Virus record (IMG/VR): IMGVR_UViG_3300008266_000467
Location: 1-23,765 of that record
Direction: 5' to 3' (one strand)
DNA length: 23,765 nucleotides
Source: a virus
Under the pieces are notes generated by a model. It did no database searches. It was not told the DNA's origin and was given only the letters and a program-made list of their open reading frames with translations. The position numbers and the translations under genes are program-made. This document shows positions 16,953 through 22,581 of this stretch, one piece after another. Numbering within the stretch: position 1 is the first letter of the stretch; each line of letters begins with the position of its first letter.

Positions 16953-17960
16953 TTATTTTTTATATGTTCTTTTATCAAAATCATTTATAATAACTATTTG
17001 AGTTATATCATTATCATAAATTAGTTTTGTTATTTCAAATGATTTATTTAAAGAATTATTAGTAAGATATCCTTTATCATCTCTATTATAAGAGACTATT
17101 ATACATCCTTCTGAGCTGTTTTCACTTGAACCAGCATGAATTCGAATACCATTAAAATAAAATTTTGGGAAATTTATAACTTCTACTGCTTTTGGGCCTT
17201 CATTACCTACTCTAGCGAATACACCTTTAGTAGAGGAAGGAGACCAATTAGCTGGGTATTTTCCTTTGCCTTTTAATGGGACATAATTTTTTCTAAGTCC
17301 TTCAGCCCCAGTAGTATCTAGATTAATATAATAAATACCCGCGGGTATAGCTGTTTGTTTATCTATTTTTTTATCAAATCTAACTATATCTTCTACAGTG
17401 TATGCTACTACATTACCATTATGATATAAAGTTCCAATTGTTCTTCCTCCAGAACCTGGTTTAGCAAACGGGTGACCAGCTTCTATTCTTCCATCTCTTA
17501 TTAAAACTAATGTATTATTTTGTTTATAAGTATTAAATAATAATTTAGTAGAAGGTAATAAATTATCTATAGATATTTCTTTATTTAACGCTACATTTAA
17601 TGTTAAGGGTGTCTCAGATGTTAAAGAAGGATTATCAATTTTTTTTAAATCATAATTTTCTTTTTCAAAAGTAATATTAATATTATCAATATTAACATCA
17701 GTTGTTGGGAAGGAGAATTCCCACTCACCATCATCATTAGTAGTTATATTTTCATTTATATTACTTGTAATATTAATATCTGGGGGAGTAGCTGATGTGA
17801 TATTTGCTCCAGTAACATTATTTAATGTTTCACCAATGTTATTTATAGTATCAGTTATATTACTTTTACTTTTAATAGTGACATTGACTCCTGATAGTGG
17901 GGTACCATCAGATGTTACTACTTTTCCTTTAAATATAGATTGAGGTGTTTCTTCAGCCAT
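16953..17960 (-). CDS. Ig-like domain plus DUF5675 (peptidoglycan-acting candidate)
   Basis: This 335-residue protein has two parts. Residues ~9-127 are a CarboxypepD_reg-like Ig domain: FKGKVVTSDGTPLSGVNVTIKS at the start and TTNDDGEWEFSFP in the middle, with an Asn/Thr-rich insertion (~35-70) between. This domain is very common in Bacteroidota surface proteins. Residues ~150-330 match DUF5675: LVLIRDGRIEAG, GTLYHNGNVVAYTVED, AIPAGIYYINLD, and a putative active site with H275 (RIHAGS) and G285-C286 (SSEGCIIV). The His/Ser-x-Gly-Cys pattern recalls L,D-transpeptidase-type cysteine enzymes, so cell-wall cleavage is plausible but unproven. The gene is 2 bases after the hub gene, which suggests delivery at the tail tip. 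Confidence 0.7.
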   Translation of the reverse strand: MAEETPQSIFKGKVVTSDGTPLSGVNVTIKSKSNITDTINNIGETLNNVTGANITSATPPDINITSNINENITTNDDGEWEFSFPTTDVNIDNINITFEKENYDLKKIDNPSLTSETPLTLNVALNKEISIDNLLPSTKLLFNTYKQNNTLVLIRDGRIEAGHPFAKPGSGGRTIGTLYHNGNVVAYTVEDIVRFDKKIDKQTAIPAGIYYINLDTTGAEGLRKNYVPLKGKGKYPANWSPSSTKGVFARVGNEGPKAVEVINFPKFYFNGIRIHAGSSENSSEGCIIVSYNRDDKGYLTNNSLNKSFEITKLIYDNDITQIVIINDFDKRTYKK

Positions 17961-17962
17961 AA

Positions 17963-19300
17963 TTATTGTCTAATTTTAATTTTATTAGATAATAAACTAC
18001 CATTATCTTTTGGGGATTTATCAAGAACTTTTAAAATATCATCACAAGTAGCTTTTAAACTAGTTCCAACTACTATAAAGTCTGATATTGGGGCTCCAGT
18101 AGAGTCTACTGCGTTTGTCACTGATGTAGCTAAACTTTTTAAACTAGTCACTAATGATGATAGTTGCTGTATTAAATTTTCTCCTAGTACAGCTGATTGT
18201 AAACTAGTTCCTTCTGTTCCTTCTGATGATCCTAAATATATTTTATCTGCTGTTAGAGCTATTTTGGACGCGTCTACTCCTACTGTTTCCCTACAAGATA
18301 ATTGTATTGATTTATTAGCTAAAGCTATTATTGAGTCAGTTTTAGCGTTGAATACTAATCTACCAGAATTTAAAACAATTTGGTTGGAAGAATATTGGTT
18401 TACATTAGTTGGAGGAGTTGAGGTATTTGATGAAAATGAAAAATTATTTGGGCTTGAAGCAAATAATGGGATAATTTGATTAGAAGTTAAATATATAGAA
18501 GATAAATCATTATTGATATCTTCAACTACAGGTATCCATACATCAGTTAAATATTCTGCTTGTCCATTTCTTATTATAGTTAATGGGTCTCCATTTGACC
18601 CAGTAGAAGACCAATTATTAGGTATAAAAGCATTATTAACAGTGGAGCCTAATCTTATTGAATTACCCCATCTGCCCTCATAAATTATATCTCCTTCATA
18701 TGGTAATAAAGGATGTGTTTCTATTCTTTCACTGAATGTTTTACCTAAATAGATTTCGGAACTATCATCTGTTATTTGTCTAACAGCTCCTTGGAAAGCC
18801 TCTTGGTAATCTACTTGTTGGTTTATATTATTTGTTGGGTTATTATCATATCCAGGTATAGCATTATGAATTTGACTATTCCACATATTAAGTGGTGGGA
18901 AGTAATAATATGAATTAGAACTTAAATTTAATTGTATATTTGAATTAGGTAATTGTACTAGATATATAATTTCATTAACTAATGGATAATTTTTAATATT
19001 TGGGAAAATAGGTGTAGCGTATTGTTTTTGACTAAATGCACTCCCAGTAATAGGATTATCTATATATTCCCAAAATATAGTTCCTATACTACTCCAATCG
19101 CCAAATTGATTAAATAAATGTTTATTATTAATCCCATTTACTTCTTCAGAATTATCAAGTATAATATATTTTACCCTAGCAGGAATAATAGTACCTAACC
19201 CAGAATTAAATTGAGGGGCTCCATTAAGTTGTTGGGTATTAGATGTTGTATAAACAACATTATTCATCCCAACTGTACCAAATGATATATCTATACCCAT
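17963..19300 (-). CDS. Baseplate hub/spike protein, T4 gp5-like, no lysozyme domain
   Basis: A 445-residue protein at the position of T4 gene 5, the trimeric spike at the tail tip. An OB-fold region is visible around residues 90-125 (NYPLVNEIIYLVQLPN) and 205-225 (GDIIYEGRWGNSIRLGSTV), the latter a pattern I associate with gp5/VgrG-like spikes of T4-like phages. Residues ~300-365 (NQIVLNSGRLVFNAKTDSIIALAN, then KIALTADKIYLGSS) look like short strands of a beta-helix. The last ~75 residues are helical (LVTSLKSLATSVTNAVDS). T4 gp5 has an inserted lysozyme; no such domain is evident here, and the next gene may supply the wall activity instead. The start shares one base with the preceding stop (TAATG). 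Confidence 0.72.
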   Translation of the reverse strand: MGIDISFGTVGMNNVVYTTSNTQQLNGAPQFNSGLGTIIPARVKYIILDNSEEVNGINNKHLFNQFGDWSSIGTIFWEYIDNPITGSAFSQKQYATPIFPNIKNYPLVNEIIYLVQLPNSNIQLNLSSNSYYYFPPLNMWNSQIHNAIPGYDNNPTNNINQQVDYQEAFQGAVRQITDDSSEIYLGKTFSERIETHPLLPYEGDIIYEGRWGNSIRLGSTVNNAFIPNNWSSTGSNGDPLTIIRNGQAEYLTDVWIPVVEDINNDLSSIYLTSNQIIPLFASSPNNFSFSSNTSTPPTNVNQYSSNQIVLNSGRLVFNAKTDSIIALANKSIQLSCRETVGVDASKIALTADKIYLGSSEGTEGTSLQSAVLGENLIQQLSSLVTSLKSLATSVTNAVDSTGAPISDFIVVGTSLKATCDDILKVLDKSPKDNGSLLSNKIKIRQ

Positions 19301-19641
19301 TATTCTTCGGTTTTAAATTTATCTATCTCAGCTAATAACTGTTGTTTTTCTTCCTCAGAAATACCAAAACCACCATCAGTATTAGAAGCATTATTACTCA
19401 TAATACGTTGAATAATTGTAGCCATTTTAATTAATTGCTCATCATTTTTAACACTTATTTCTAAGTATTCTTTAATTAATGGAACAATTAAAGTAGCGTC
19501 ACCTATACTTTGTACAAGTGGTTTTAATTCAGAAATTAAGATAGATATTTGTTTCTCTTTTTTCTTTTGGTTATCATATATTTCCTCTAATATATCAGAG
19601 AATTTCTTTTTACCAAAAACAACATTATCTAAATTACTCAT
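19300..19641 (-). CDS. Small helical protein between late sigma factor and hub genes
   Basis: I place the start at the ATG of 19641 (MSNLDNVVFGKKKFSDIL, 113 residues), not at a TTG 27 bases upstream that would give a poor N-terminus. The protein is almost entirely helical and charged (EEIYDNQKKKEKQISILISELKPLVQ), with an acidic C-terminus (SEEEKQQLLAEIDKFKTEE). It has no membrane segment or enzyme motif. TATAAATA lies 12 bases before the ATG. Its place between gp55 and gp5 might suggest a late-transcription partner such as gp33, a small protein in T4, or a baseplate assembly factor. Neither is supported by a motif I can recognise. Confidence 0.55.
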   Translation of the reverse strand: MSNLDNVVFGKKKFSDILEEIYDNQKKKEKQISILISELKPLVQSIGDATLIVPLIKEYLEISVKNDEQLIKMATIIQRIMSNNASNTDGGFGISEEEKQQLLAEIDKFKTEE

Positions 19642-19664
19642 AATATTTATTTTATTTATAAATA

Positions 19665-20375
19665 TCAATGATGGAAATCTGTATATCCGTTCTCTAAATA
19701 GAAATAATAATGTTGTTTAAATATAACATATAATTTATCGGCTATTTTAGTGATTTTAGGGGTTTTAGCGTCAATAATCTCACGAATGTATATATACAGT
19801 GCTTTCTTATTAAAGATGTCTATACTCTCTCTTTTACGGAATAGTTCTAAAATAGCATCTGCAATTTGAGCGTCACCTTCTTTAGGAAATAAACTGAATA
19901 TATTTTTAGTACAATACTTAACATACTCATCTATGAAGTTAGATAATTTATCTTGAGCTGATCCTTCTTCAATTGAGTATGAAAAATTTTCATTTGATTC
20001 TATTTCTTCAATAGGTGCTTTATCAATACGTTTTTTATAATTTTTAGTATTAGTGATTATAAGATAACGTTTTGCGATAGTCCCAAAATATGAAAATGCT
20101 TTAGCTCCTTTTTCTGGGTTGAATAAATGGATTTTAGATAATAAAAATGTTATTACCTCATGTTGTAAATCTTCAATATTATCTACTTCTGTGTAATAAA
20201 ATTTAAAGGTATGAATAATGTTTTCTGTTAATTTAAAAAAAGCATAGTGAATACGTTCACGATATATTTTATCTTTTAATTCAAAATCACTAGTATTATT
20301 GTATAACACAATTGCATTCTCAGTATCTTGAGTAAAATACTGAGTTGGTTTCTTTTTAACTTTCACCTCGGTCAT
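19665..20375 (-). CDS. Late-transcription sigma factor, T4 gp55-like
   Basis: The 236-residue product resembles gp55, the phage sigma subunit that directs host RNA polymerase to late promoters with a clamp-bound co-activator. Near the N-terminus PTQYFTQDTENAIVLYN is a familiar gp55-like start. Residues ~60-115 (AFFKLTENIIHTFKFYY, VDNIEDLQHEVITFLLSKIHLFN, FSYFGTIAKRYLI) match sigma region 2, with a -10-binding helix rich in aromatic residues. The C-terminal half is helical (YVKYCTKNIFSLFPKEGDAQIADAIL and onward) and longer than in T4, whose gp55 has 185 residues. It begins by an ATGA overlap with the 91-residue gene. That couples its synthesis to a group led by the promoter at 21703-21732, so it should be made before the late genes it switches on. 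Confidence 0.82.
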   Translation of the reverse strand: MTEVKVKKKPTQYFTQDTENAIVLYNNTSDFELKDKIYRERIHYAFFKLTENIIHTFKFYYTEVDNIEDLQHEVITFLLSKIHLFNPEKGAKAFSYFGTIAKRYLIITNTKNYKKRIDKAPIEEIESNENFSYSIEEGSAQDKLSNFIDEYVKYCTKNIFSLFPKEGDAQIADAILELFRKRESIDIFNKKALYIYIREIIDAKTPKITKIADKLYVIFKQHYYFYLENGYTDFHH

Positions 20376-20647
20376 AATTTTTTAATATTAAATTGATTTA
20401 ATATATCTTGTAATTGTTTAATCTCTTTAAAAAAGAAACCTACTTCATCATCTGATTCAAATGAGCCTCTAGCATCTACTTCTTTAAGTTTTTTATCTGA
20501 GAATTCAATGATACCTGATATTTTATTTAGGTAAGACATATATCCTGCTAGAATATCTTCTTGACGTTCATTCTTTTTAAGAAGATTAAAGGTCGTGTAT
20601 CCTAAGATCACGACCATTATTCCTAATATGATTGTTAATATTATCAT
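20372..20647 (-). CDS. Small membrane-anchored coiled-coil protein
   Basis: A 91-residue protein with one N-terminal membrane helix (residues ~2-22, IILTIILGIMVVILGYTTFNL) followed by KK and a charged helical domain (NERQEDILAGYMSYL, then KQLQDILNQF). The topology suggests anchoring in the inner membrane with the coiled coil in the cytoplasm or periplasm. It has no cysteine for a lipobox, so an o-spanin-type lipoprotein is unlikely. It overlaps the HD-domain gene and the sigma factor gene by ATGA at both ends, so all three are coupled. A strong hairpin lies within its membrane-helix codons (20591-20615). Function unknown. Confidence 0.6.
   Translation of the reverse strand: MIILTIILGIMVVILGYTTFNLLKKNERQEDILAGYMSYLNKISGIIEFSDKKLKEVDARGSFESDDEVGFFFKEIKQLQDILNQFNIKKL
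20591..20615 (-). other. Strong hairpin inside the 91-residue gene
   Basis: On the minus strand GGTCGTG and CACGACC form a perfect 7-bp stem, and ATC/GAT inside adds three more pairs around TTAG. It is markedly more GC-rich than its surroundings and sits at codons ~11-19. It could slow ribosomes while the membrane helix is made, protect or process the mRNA, or be a codon coincidence. Confidence 0.45.
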
Positions 20648-21423
20648 AAGTCATTTAACATATTCATTAATCCTGTACTTTCAATAGAACCTAATGTTTT
20701 AGTTTTAATTGTTTGTTTAGGTGTTTTATTAGTGGTAAGATTAAAGTTATTTGATTTAACCTGTTTTTCACCTTTTAATTTAGGATTCCATTCGCGTTCA
20801 AACTCAATACGAGCAGCCATTAAATCAGCTTGGTGAACAATATAAATTAATGAAGTGCGAGGTTTTGTTTCTGGTGACCAAGACATTAAGTATGGCTTGT
20901 TAGCATCATCATATAAACCATCATGTAACTTAATTGCTAACCACTCGTTTTTAGACATCTGGATACCATGAGAAAATAGTAAATGTAAACTACGATCTGG
21001 TACTGACATAAACTCTAGGCGATCGTTGAATTTATAATCTTCACCTAGTTTATCTTTACGCCATTGGTCATCCTGAGGGATATAAGCATCATTATGTTCA
21101 TCACCCATTTTACCTAGGTCATGATTTAAAGCTGCGAATACTAATTCTTCTTTAGTGTAAGTAGACTCATCTACCCCCATTTCAACCCAAACATCATTTA
21201 ATTTAAGAGCACAATCTACTACTCGTAATACGTGATCTACGTATCCACCTGGGAATGCATTATGGTACTCTTTCTTATGAGCTGCTGGCATAAGCATAAT
21301 ACGTTCAGAGTACTTAGAGTAAAAATCTAATAGTTGTGAACAACGTGGTTCACTGATATATGATTTGATAGTTTCCTCTAAATCTATCCAGTTTTGTTGA
21401 ATTTGTTCTGCTGTTAACTTCAT
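20644..21423 (-). CDS. HD-domain phosphohydrolase
   Basis: I choose the ATG at 21423 (MKLTAEQIQQNW, 259 residues), since an earlier start at 21456 would overlap the preceding gene. HD-family metal ligands are visible: H64 in GGYVDHVLR, the H101-D102 pair in AALNHDLGK, H152 in LFSHG, H167 in AIKLHDG, and D200 in VHQADLMA. HD enzymes hydrolyse phosphate esters of nucleotides, often dNTPs or signalling nucleotides, with Mn or similar metals. The extra H-D-G motif may help bind substrate. Related HD proteins are common in marine T4-like phages. The C-terminal ~50 residues are Lys/Asn/Thr-rich and probably flexible. The stop overlaps the next ATG by 4 bases. Nucleotide-pool control or removal of an alarm nucleotide are both possible; the substrate is not readable. 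Confidence 0.8.
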   Translation of the reverse strand: MKLTAEQIQQNWIDLEETIKSYISEPRCSQLLDFYSKYSERIMLMPAAHKKEYHNAFPGGYVDHVLRVVDCALKLNDVWVEMGVDESTYTKEELVFAALNHDLGKMGDEHNDAYIPQDDQWRKDKLGEDYKFNDRLEFMSVPDRSLHLLFSHGIQMSKNEWLAIKLHDGLYDDANKPYLMSWSPETKPRTSLIYIVHQADLMAARIEFEREWNPKLKGEKQVKSNNFNLTTNKTPKQTIKTKTLGSIESTGLMNMLNDL

Positions 21424-21424
21424 A

Positions 21425-21607
21425 TTAATTATACATTGTCTGTTCAGACTCAACAAATAAACGAATTTGTTCTGTTGTTTCTTTTAATTTTTCAATACCT
21501 TCCAAATATACTTCTATTGGTTGTTGTTGTTTAACAATAAAAGTTAATTGGTTAGCAATATTATCAATTTTATCTAATTGATGTAATACATTGTCTTTAT
21601 TTTTCAT
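21425..21607 (-). CDS. Small helical protein of unknown function
   Basis: A 60-residue protein with heptad-like pattern through most of its length (LDKIDNIANQLTFIV, then LEGIEKLKETTEQIRLFV), so a two-helix coiled coil is likely. It has no cysteine, membrane helix or enzyme motif. It ends one base before the HD-domain gene begins, so the two should be co-translated. It is the first full gene downstream of the promoter-like site at 21703-21732, with a leader of about 90 bases that holds a hairpin and a 13-codon ORF. Small host-interaction or regulatory proteins often take this position in phage operons, but nothing shows that here. Confidence 0.55.
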   Translation of the reverse strand: MKNKDNVLHQLDKIDNIANQLTFIVKQQQPIEVYLEGIEKLKETTEQIRLFVESEQTMYN

Positions 21608-21626
21608 AAATTTAATTTTAGTAATA

Positions 21627-21668
21627 TTATCCGTAACCCGTGGCTACCTTATCACATTTTGTTTTCAT
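21627..21668 (-). CDS. Possible 13-residue leader peptide
   Basis: A short ORF, MKTKCDKVATGYG, begins directly after the 5' hairpin of the presumed transcript and ends 19 bases before the 60-residue gene. It contains no run of one amino acid that would suggest attenuation. It may be chance, since short ORFs are frequent, but its position between hairpin and first gene is suggestive. Confidence 0.25.
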   Translation of the reverse strand: MKTKCDKVATGYG

Positions 21669-21697
21669 TACGTTTTTGAATTGCTTCAAAACCCGTA
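21669..21697 (-). promoter_or_regulatory. 5'-terminal hairpin with GCAA loop
   Basis: On the minus strand TTTTGAA and TTCAAAA form a 7-bp stem closed by a GCAA tetraloop, and TACG/CGTA adds 4 pairs outside a small internal loop. The expected start of transcription from the 21703-21732 site falls at 21696-21697, so the hairpin would be the first part of the RNA. Such 5' hairpins are known to protect mRNAs from RNase E-type decay. That role here is an inference. Confidence 0.5.
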
Positions 21698-21702
21698 GTT
21701 AT

Positions 21703-21732
21703 AATGTAAATAATAGAAAATTGGAAGCCAAA
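21703..21732 (-). promoter_or_regulatory. Promoter-like site (TTTGGCT-N17-TACATT)
   Basis: TTTGGCT (21732-21726) follows the stop of the 137-residue gene by 6 bases. It is separated by exactly 17 bases from TACATT (21708-21703). Upstream is AT-rich. It would drive the genes from the 60-residue protein through HD-domain protein to gp55. It is the only one of the four sites with a long leader. Confidence 0.6.
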
Positions 21733-21738
21733 TTATTT

Positions 21739-22152
21739 TTAAGAGAGGTTTATAGTATTAGATATTTTTAATAAAAAAGCACATTTCTCATATTCTTCTT
21801 GTGATTCAAAATAATCAATAGACAATACAAGAGCCTTCCTAAAATCTTTATCAGCGTAAAATTTAAGGCATTCAACATGAAAAGAATTATCTACTTCTAT
21901 TTTAGATAAATTTTCTAATGCTCTATTAAACACCATATAACACCCAGCTTTACGAATATCTTCTATATCTAATTGTGGGTCTGATAATTCAAAAAATTTA
22001 AGTAATTGTTGACTAAATGTTTGATAATTTATGATTAATTTTTTAAACATTCCCATCCATACAGCGGGGTATTCATTGAGGTTAATTTGAACATTTTCAT
22101 CTTTTTCCTCTTCAGGGGTCTTAAATAAATTAAATATTTCTTCAATATCCAT
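21739..22152 (-). CDS. Conserved-looking small protein of unknown function
   Basis: A 137-residue protein, mostly helical. After an acidic N-terminus (EEIFNLFKTPEEEKDENVQ) come NEYPAVWMGMFKKLII (residues ~27-42) and alternating hydrophobic helices (YQTFSQQLLKFFELS, CYMVFNRALENLSKI, FYADKDFRKALVLSIDYFE). The second half has the look of TPR-like helix pairs (DFRKALVLSIDYFESQEEYEKCAFLL). It has two cysteines but no metal motif. No membrane helix is seen. It is followed after 6 bases by the promoter-like site at 21703-21732, and preceded by a hairpin at 22182-22198. I do not recognise it; a protein-binding role would suit the fold. Confidence 0.55.
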   Translation of the reverse strand: MDIEEIFNLFKTPEEEKDENVQINLNEYPAVWMGMFKKLIINYQTFSQQLLKFFELSDPQLDIEDIRKAGCYMVFNRALENLSKIEVDNSFHVECLKFYADKDFRKALVLSIDYFESQEEYEKCAFLLKISNTINLS

Positions 22153-22181
22153 ATATATAAATATATGATAAGTAGGGAAAT

Positions 22182-22198
22182 AGCGGCTTTAAGCCGCT
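22182..22198. terminator. GC-rich hairpin, possible terminator
   Basis: AGCGGC-TTTAA-GCCGCT is a perfect 6-bp stem. On the plus strand it is followed by TTTTATTATC, and on the minus strand by ATTTCCC, a poor T-tract. As all genes are on the minus strand, it may be a weak terminator after the 47-residue ORF, a block to antisense transcription, or an RNA processing site. Confidence 0.45.
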
Positions 22199-22210
22199 TT
22201 TATTATCATT

Positions 22211-22354
22211 TTAACCCTTTAATAATTGTTTTGTACCTTGTACTTTTAATTTACTTATTTCGTTTTCTAAATACTCTACTCGTTTAGTTAAAGTATAAAG
22301 AAAAGTAATTGATAAAATTGTTTCAATAAGTAAAATTGCAGTTAATATTAACAT
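22211..22354 (-). CDS. 47-residue membrane microprotein
   Basis: The ORF runs from ATG 22354 to TAA 22211 and encodes MLILTAILLIETILSIT as the start of a membrane helix (residues ~2-22), then KRVEYLENEISKLKVQG, a short coiled coil, and KQLLKG. The plan copies, in shorter form, that of the 91-residue protein at 20372-20647, with a similar MIILTIIL start. That supports its being real despite its size. It lies 14 bases after tRNA-Met, so it may be expressed from the same transcript. Function unknown; a membrane anchor or inhibitor of a host membrane protein would be guesses. Confidence 0.5.
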   Translation of the reverse strand: MLILTAILLIETILSITFLYTLTKRVEYLENEISKLKVQGTKQLLKG

Positions 22355-22368
22355 AATAAAAAAATTAG

Positions 22369-22442
22369 TGCGCCTGACAGGAATCGAACCTGTGACCTGC
22401 GGTTTATGAGACCGCTGCTCTAACCAATTGAGCTACAGGCGC
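22369..22442 (-). tRNA. tRNA-Met (CAT)
   Basis: A full cloverleaf is visible on the minus strand: acceptor GCGCCTG/CAGGCGC, D-arm GCTC-AATTGGTTA-GAGC, anticodon arm GCGGT-CTCATAA-ACCGC, variable AGGTC, T-arm ACAGG-TTCGATT-CCTGT, discriminator A. CAT could be Met or, with lysidine at C34, Ile. The GTCACAGGTTCGA segment favours elongator Met. The 3' CCA is not encoded. Confidence 0.9.
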
Positions 22443-22446
22443 TTAG

Positions 22447-22544
22447 CACTCAAGGTTGGACTTGCACCAACACGTTCTATTGAACTCGAAACCTTAGCGT
22501 CTTCTATCGAGTTACCATGGTAACTTCACTTTCGCCACTTGAGC
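22447..22544 (-). ncRNA. tRNA-like RNA with non-canonical core (98 nt)
   Basis: The ends are those of a tRNA: acceptor GCTCAAG pairs with CTTGAGT (7 bp, first pair G-U), discriminator G, and a T-arm GTTGG-TGCAAGT-CCAAC in which the usual T55 is G. The core is not canonical. In order there are a 13-base linker (TGGCGAAAGTGAA), the palindrome GTTACCATGGTAAC, a helix AACTCGA/TCGAGTT closing 17 bases, and a variable-like hairpin GTTC-AATA-GAAC. Several segments (CAAGTGGCGAAA, AGACGC, ACGTGTTGG) recall tRNA-Leu with a long insertion in the D-loop and no 5-bp anticodon stem. It lies 4 bases from tRNA-Met and starts 6 bases after a promoter-like -10 box. T4 also has stable RNAs (C and D) of unknown role in its tRNA cluster. 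A decayed tRNA is the main alternative. Confidence 0.6.
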
Positions 22545-22550
22545 AATATT

Positions 22551-22580
22551 AATATAATAAATAAGAATTATAAAGCCAAA
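22551..22580 (-). promoter_or_regulatory. Promoter-like site for the tRNA-like RNA (TTTGGCT-N17-TATATT)
   Basis: TTTGGCT (22580-22574) begins 2 bases after the stop of the RNase H-like gene. It is followed by exactly 17 bases and TATATT (22556-22551), then AATATT and the first base of the tRNA-like RNA (22544). If active, transcription would start at the mature 5' end or within a base of it, so RNase P trimming would not be needed. Confidence 0.65.
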
Positions 22581-22581
22581 C

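Noticed and set aside
19642-19668. Upstream TTG start for the 113-residue gene, and an upstream start at 21456 for the HD-domain gene
   Set aside because: Both add a few residues of non-conserved look and create overlaps with preceding genes; ATG codons at 19641 and 21423 have the usual AT-rich upstream context.
22500-22520. Element 22447-22544 as an ordinary tRNA-Leu or tRNA-Met from the CAT in its palindrome
   Set aside because: The CAT lies in a 6-base loop of a palindrome, with no D-arm before it of normal size and a 38-base stretch after it; no standard cloverleaf can be drawn.
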